Positions 4,055-7,710 of a DNA stretch of 7,710 nt are shown piece by piece. The position numbers and the translations under genes are program-made. This stretch comes from Spirochaetaceae bacterium (lineage in GTDB: Bacteria > Spirochaetota > Spirochaetia > B11-G9). Position 1 is the first letter of the stretch. The number at the start of each line of letters is the position of its first letter. Location of the stretch: contig DAOWMA010000085.1 in NCBI GenBank assembly GCA_030643345.1, positions 1 to 7,710 of the forward strand, in the 5' to 3' direction. The notes beneath the pieces were generated by a model. It worked only from the letters and a program-made list of their open reading frames with translations, was not told the origin of the DNA and ran no database searches.

Positions 4055-4085
4055 TAGTGAACATTCTTTTTCAGGGAGGGTGGTA

Positions 4086-7000
4086 ATGCTTATAGATGGC
4101 AAAACCATTGAGCGTACATATCTTGGTCAGGATTTTGAGGAGACATTGGATCTCCCTGATCTTGTTGACATACAGTTAAAATCTTATGAGAAATTTCTTC
4201 AGATGGACAAGCTTGCTGCTGGAGAGACACCTGCACAACAGGGTCTTGAAGAGGTTTTTCAAAGTATTTTTCCGATTGAGAGTCAGGCTGGAGATATGCT
4301 GCTTGAGTATATTGGATACAGGCTGGACGTTGATAACATTAAATTAACTGAAACTGAGTGCAAAAAGAAGGGGCTGACTTATGCTGTTCCTATAAAAGCC
4401 AAGGTTAATCTTATAATGCAGGAGACCGGGGAGATCCGACAAAAAAATATTTATGTTGGTGATGTTCCCTTAATGACTGAGAGAGGTACTTTTATTGTAA
4501 ATGGTGCAGAACGAGTTGTTGTCAGCCAGATTCACAGGTCTCCGGGTGTAATTTTTTCTCATGATAAAGGTGTCTACTCCTCCAGAATAATACCATATAG
4601 AGGTTCCTGGCTTGAGTTTGAGATAGATCAGAAAAAAGAGCTTATCTATGCAAAAATAGATCGGAAAAAAAGAATCCTTGGAACTATTTTTCTTAGAGCT
4701 CTTGGGTATGATACACGTGAAAAGCTTATCGATCTCTTTTTTAAGATAAAAACTGTAAAAATTGTTGATAAAAGGGCCAGTAAAGAGAAGCTTGTTGGTA
4801 AAGTTTTTGCCCGTGCCGTATATATAGTAAGCGAAGGTGAAAATAAAAAATTGTACAAGGCCGGAGAAAAGCTTCATCCCCATGTTATAGATGAATTGAT
4901 TCATTCCGGTGTTGAAAAAATAAAAATTATAGATTTTGATCATGAAGGTTCTCTCCATTCTCAGATGATAATGAATTGTTTCGAAAGGGAGGAGATGAAA
5001 TTTACTCCCGATGATCCGGAAATTGATGAGCCTTCAAAAGAGGATGCTCTTGCATCTGTTTATTCTGTTCTTATGCCTGGTGAACCCATTACTATTGAAA
5101 GTGCTGAAAAAGACCTTAATTCCATGTTCTTTGCTTCCAGACGCTACGATCTTGGCAGGGTGGGACGTTACAAGCTTAATAAGAAATTTGATTATGATTT
5201 AGAAAATGATTCCCATGTTCTGGATAAGATGGATGTAGTGAACACTATGCGTTATCTGATACAGGTTTATATTGGTGAATCCAATGTTGATGATATTGAT
5301 CATCTTGGAAATAGAAGAATCCGTTCTGTCGGGGAGCTTCTTGCTAATCAGATGAAGACAGCTTTTACCAGAATGGAGAGAATTGCAAAAGAAAGAATGA
5401 GCCTTAAGGAGCTCGATACTATTAAGCCTCAGGATCTGATATCTATTAAACCGGTGGTTGCTGCAGTAAAGGAGTTCTTCGGATCCAGTCAGTTAAGTCA
5501 GTTTATGGACCAGGTTAATCCTCTTGCCGGATTAACTCATAAAAGACGTTTGAACGCTCTGGGTCCTGGTGGTCTCTCGAGAGATCGCGCAGGTTTTGAG
5601 GTTCGTGATGTTCATTATACTCATTATGGCAGGATGTGTCCTATTGAAACTCCGGAAGGTCCAAACATTGGTCTTATAGTTTCCCTTGCAAATTATACAA
5701 GGGTGAATGAGTATGGTTTTCTTGAGACTCCATACAGAAAGGTCGAAAACGGGAAGGCTTTAAAGGATGTAGAGTATCTCTCTGCAATGGATGAAGAAAA
5801 GTATAATATCGCTCAGGCAAATGCTAAACTTGAGAAGGGTGGAAAATTTGCTGATGATATGGTTTCTATTAGAAGAGCAGGGGATTATACAACAAAAGCT
5901 CCTTCTGATATTCAGTATATGGATGTGTCACCGAAGCAGGTTATTTCTGTTGCAACATCGTTAATACCTTTTCTTGAGCATGATGATGCAAACAGGGCCC
6001 TTATGGGTTCAAATATGCAGCGTCAGGCTGTTCCTCTTGTTTTTCCCGAACCACCACGTGTTGGTACTGGTATGGAGGGGAAAGCAGCATACGATTCCGG
6101 GGTGTTGGTAAAAGCAAAAAGAGCAGGTGTGGTGGAGTACGTTACTGCTACAGAAGTTATTATTAAACCTGATGATGCAGAAGATGATCATGATAAAGAT
6201 GTCTATGTTATGCAGAAGTATCAGAGAACTAATCAGGATACTTGTTTTAATCATAAGCCAATTGTTGTTCTGGGTCAAAAGATATCGAAAGGGGCTGTCC
6301 TGGCAGATGGACCTGCAACAAAATATGGAGATCTTGCTCTTGGGAGGAATGTTCTTGTTGGTTTTGTACCATGGAATGGATATAACTACGAGGATGCGAT
6401 TCTTATATCAGAAAAGGTGGTAAAAGAAGATATATATACTTCTATTCATATAAAAGAATTTACAATAGATGTTAGAGAGACAAAGCTTGGTCCTGAGAAG
6501 CTGACCAGGGATATACCAAATATAAACGAAAATTCTCTGGACCAGCTTGATGAAGAAGGTATTATAAGGGTCGGGGCAAAGGTCGGCTCCGGATATATTC
6601 TTGTTGGAAAGGTAACACCAAAGTCGGAAACAGAAACAACTCCGGAATTTAAGCTTCTCAATTCTATCTTTGGAGAAAAGGCAAAAGAGGTAAGAGATAC
6701 TTCTTTAAAAATACCTCATGGTACTGAAGGTACTGTTATTGATATACAAAGGCTGAAACGATCTGAGGGTGATGATCTGTCACCTGGGGTCGAGGAGGTT
6801 GTTAAGGTCATTATTGCAACCAAGCGTAAGCTTAAAGAGGGTGACAAAATGGCCGGACGTCATGGAAACAAGGGTGTTGTTGCAAGGGTGCTTCCTGAAG
6901 AGGATATGCCTTTTATGGAGGATGGAACTCCTCTTGATATTTGTCTTAATCCTCTTGGGGTACCTTCACGTATGAACATTGGTCAATTGCTCGAAACTGA

Positions 7001-7586
7001 ACTGGGAATGGCGGCAAGAGAGCTTGATAAATGGTTTTCAACTCCGGTATTCCAGTCTGCTTCGACAGAACAAATTGAGGATGAACTTGTAAAAGCTGGA
7101 TTGCCCAAATCTTCCAAGCTTAGCTTGCGTGATGGCAGGACCGGTGAGAAGTTTATAAATGATGTATTTGTTGGATATGTTTATATGTTGAAACTTCATC
7201 ACCTTGTTGATGATAAGATGCATGCAAGATCTACAGGACCGTACTCACTGGTAACCCAGCAGCCCCTTGGCGGTAAGGCCCAGTTTGGTGGTCAGAGACT
7301 GGGTGAGATGGAAGTGTGGGCCCTTGAGGCATATGGTGCAGCGAATACACTGCAGGAACTTCTTACTATTAAGTCGGATGATATGGCTGGCCGGGCCAAG
7401 ATTTATGAAAGTATTGTTAAGGGTGAACCTTCCTCCAGTGCGGGAGTACCGGAGTCATTTAATGTTCTGGTTCAGGAGCTAAGGGGGCTTGCTTTGGATA
7501 TGTCGATTTATGATATAAAGGGAAACAGGGTCCCTCTTACAGAGAGAGATGATGAGTTGATTAATAGACAGGGTTCACAGTTCTAG
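4086..7586 (+). CDS. rpoB: DNA-directed RNA polymerase subunit beta
   Basis: Encodes the beta subunit, 1166 residues, which with beta' forms the catalytic cleft of RNA polymerase. Recognisable blocks in order are GDVPLMT (125-131), ERVVVSQIHRSPGVIF (142-157), the rifampicin pocket FFGSSQLSQFMDQVNPL (464-480) continuing THKRRLNALGPGG, CPIETPEGPNIGL (518-530), NYEDAILIS (767-775) with the acidic pair near the active site, and GDKMAGRHGNKG (919-930), whose Lys921 and Lys929 contact the transcript end. It is about 176 residues shorter than E. coli, largely because the insert between the last two blocks is absent. Asn490 replaces E. coli Ser531. The ATG at 4086 is chosen because GGGAGG ends six bases before it; GTG 4080 directly abuts that site. 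Confidence 0.99.
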   Translation: MLIDGKTIERTYLGQDFEETLDLPDLVDIQLKSYEKFLQMDKLAAGETPAQQGLEEVFQSIFPIESQAGDMLLEYIGYRLDVDNIKLTETECKKKGLTYAVPIKAKVNLIMQETGEIRQKNIYVGDVPLMTERGTFIVNGAERVVVSQIHRSPGVIFSHDKGVYSSRIIPYRGSWLEFEIDQKKELIYAKIDRKKRILGTIFLRALGYDTREKLIDLFFKIKTVKIVDKRASKEKLVGKVFARAVYIVSEGENKKLYKAGEKLHPHVIDELIHSGVEKIKIIDFDHEGSLHSQMIMNCFEREEMKFTPDDPEIDEPSKEDALASVYSVLMPGEPITIESAEKDLNSMFFASRRYDLGRVGRYKLNKKFDYDLENDSHVLDKMDVVNTMRYLIQVYIGESNVDDIDHLGNRRIRSVGELLANQMKTAFTRMERIAKERMSLKELDTIKPQDLISIKPVVAAVKEFFGSSQLSQFMDQVNPLAGLTHKRRLNALGPGGLSRDRAGFEVRDVHYTHYGRMCPIETPEGPNIGLIVSLANYTRVNEYGFLETPYRKVENGKALKDVEYLSAMDEEKYNIAQANAKLEKGGKFADDMVSIRRAGDYTTKAPSDIQYMDVSPKQVISVATSLIPFLEHDDANRALMGSNMQRQAVPLVFPEPPRVGTGMEGKAAYDSGVLVKAKRAGVVEYVTATEVIIKPDDAEDDHDKDVYVMQKYQRTNQDTCFNHKPIVVLGQKISKGAVLADGPATKYGDLALGRNVLVGFVPWNGYNYEDAILISEKVVKEDIYTSIHIKEFTIDVRETKLGPEKLTRDIPNINENSLDQLDEEGIIRVGAKVGSGYILVGKVTPKSETETTPEFKLLNSIFGEKAKEVRDTSLKIPHGTEGTVIDIQRLKRSEGDDLSPGVEEVVKVIIATKRKLKEGDKMAGRHGNKGVVARVLPEEDMPFMEDGTPLDICLNPLGVPSRMNIGQLLETELGMAARELDKWFSTPVFQSASTEQIEDELVKAGLPKSSKLSLRDGRTGEKFINDVFVGYVYMLKLHHLVDDKMHARSTGPYSLVTQQPLGGKAQFGGQRLGEMEVWALEAYGAANTLQELLTIKSDDMAGRAKIYESIVKGEPSSSAGVPESFNVLVQELRGLALDMSIYDIKGNRVPLTERDDELINRQGSQF

Positions 7587-7597
7587 GGAGTTTTGTG

Positions 7598-7710
7598 ATG
7601 AGAGATATACAGGATTTTGATAGTATAATGATAAAGCTGGCCTCGCCTGAACAGATAAGGGCGTGGTCGTATGGAGAGGTTAAAAAACCTGAAACAATAA
7701 ATTACAGAAC
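7598..7710 (+). CDS. rpoC: DNA-directed RNA polymerase subunit beta' (5' end only)
   Basis: The first 37 codons of rpoC, cut by the window end. The peptide contains the invariant beta' opening LASPEQIRAWSYGEVKKPET followed by INYR, which leads into the zinc-binding and clamp region outside the window. The ribosome site AGGGAG (7585-7590) overlaps the rpoB TAG and stands seven bases before the ATG. A GTG at 7595 is a less likely alternative. The 11-base rpoB-rpoC gap has no promoter or terminator, so the two large subunits are co-transcribed and probably made in matched amounts. Confidence 0.97.
   Translation, partial: MRDIQDFDSIMIKLASPEQIRAWSYGEVKKPETINYR

Noticed and set aside
4080..4085. 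GTG start for RpoB
   Set aside because: It directly abuts the GGGAGG site with no spacing. The ATG six bases later is properly placed.
1..7710. Mobile element, CRISPR array, defence or other accessory system
   Set aside because: No transposase, integrase, long terminal repeats or spaced direct repeats are seen. Gene order and content are those of the conserved ribosomal-protein/RNA-polymerase cluster throughout.

Overview
The window is the conserved ribosomal-protein/RNA-polymerase cluster of a bacterium. All complete genes lie on the + strand in the order trnT(GGT), rpmG, trnW(CCA), secE, nusG, rplK, rplA, rplJ, rplL, rpoB, followed by the first 37 codons of rpoC. The DNA is AT-rich with T-rich third codon positions. 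Three protein features suggest a spirochaete (Spirochaetales-like). RpoB has Asn at the position of E. coli Ser531. L1 has LKKSQSVRDT and LGRRGLMPNPK where most bacteria have a DP-containing loop and LGPRGLMPNPK. L33 ends in KIK and lacks its fourth zinc-ligand Cys. The assignment is inference from remembered family features; no search was run.

Left end (1-550): probable C-terminal codons of an unidentified gene, a short GC-rich patch able to form several hairpins, a sigma70-type promoter, tRNA-Thr, a second and better sigma70-type promoter, and a purine-rich leader of three 9-base units before rpmG. Middle (551-3935): rpmG, tRNA-Trp, secE and nusG form one group. A structured 147-base leader follows, and then rplK-rplA-rplJ are packed with gaps of 1 and 8 bases. 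A 107-base structured gap precedes rplL. Right end (3936-7710): a strong intrinsic terminator with a sigma70-like promoter lying across it, a hairpin-rich rpoB leader, rpoB, and rpoC 11 bases later.

The genes work together. L33, L11, L1, L10 and L7/L12 are large-subunit proteins, and L10, L11 and L7/L12 form the GTPase-associated stalk. RpoB and RpoC are the catalytic polymerase subunits. NusG binds the polymerase and can bridge it to ribosomes. SecE is part of the SecYEG translocon. The tRNAs supply threonine (ACC/ACU codons) and tryptophan.

I see no mobile element, CRISPR array, defence system or new protein family. The interest is in regulation: the promoter overlapping the rplL-rpoB terminator, the terminator-like hairpin and possible L1 target before rplK, mutually exclusive hairpins before rplL, and the residue predicting natural rifampicin resistance.
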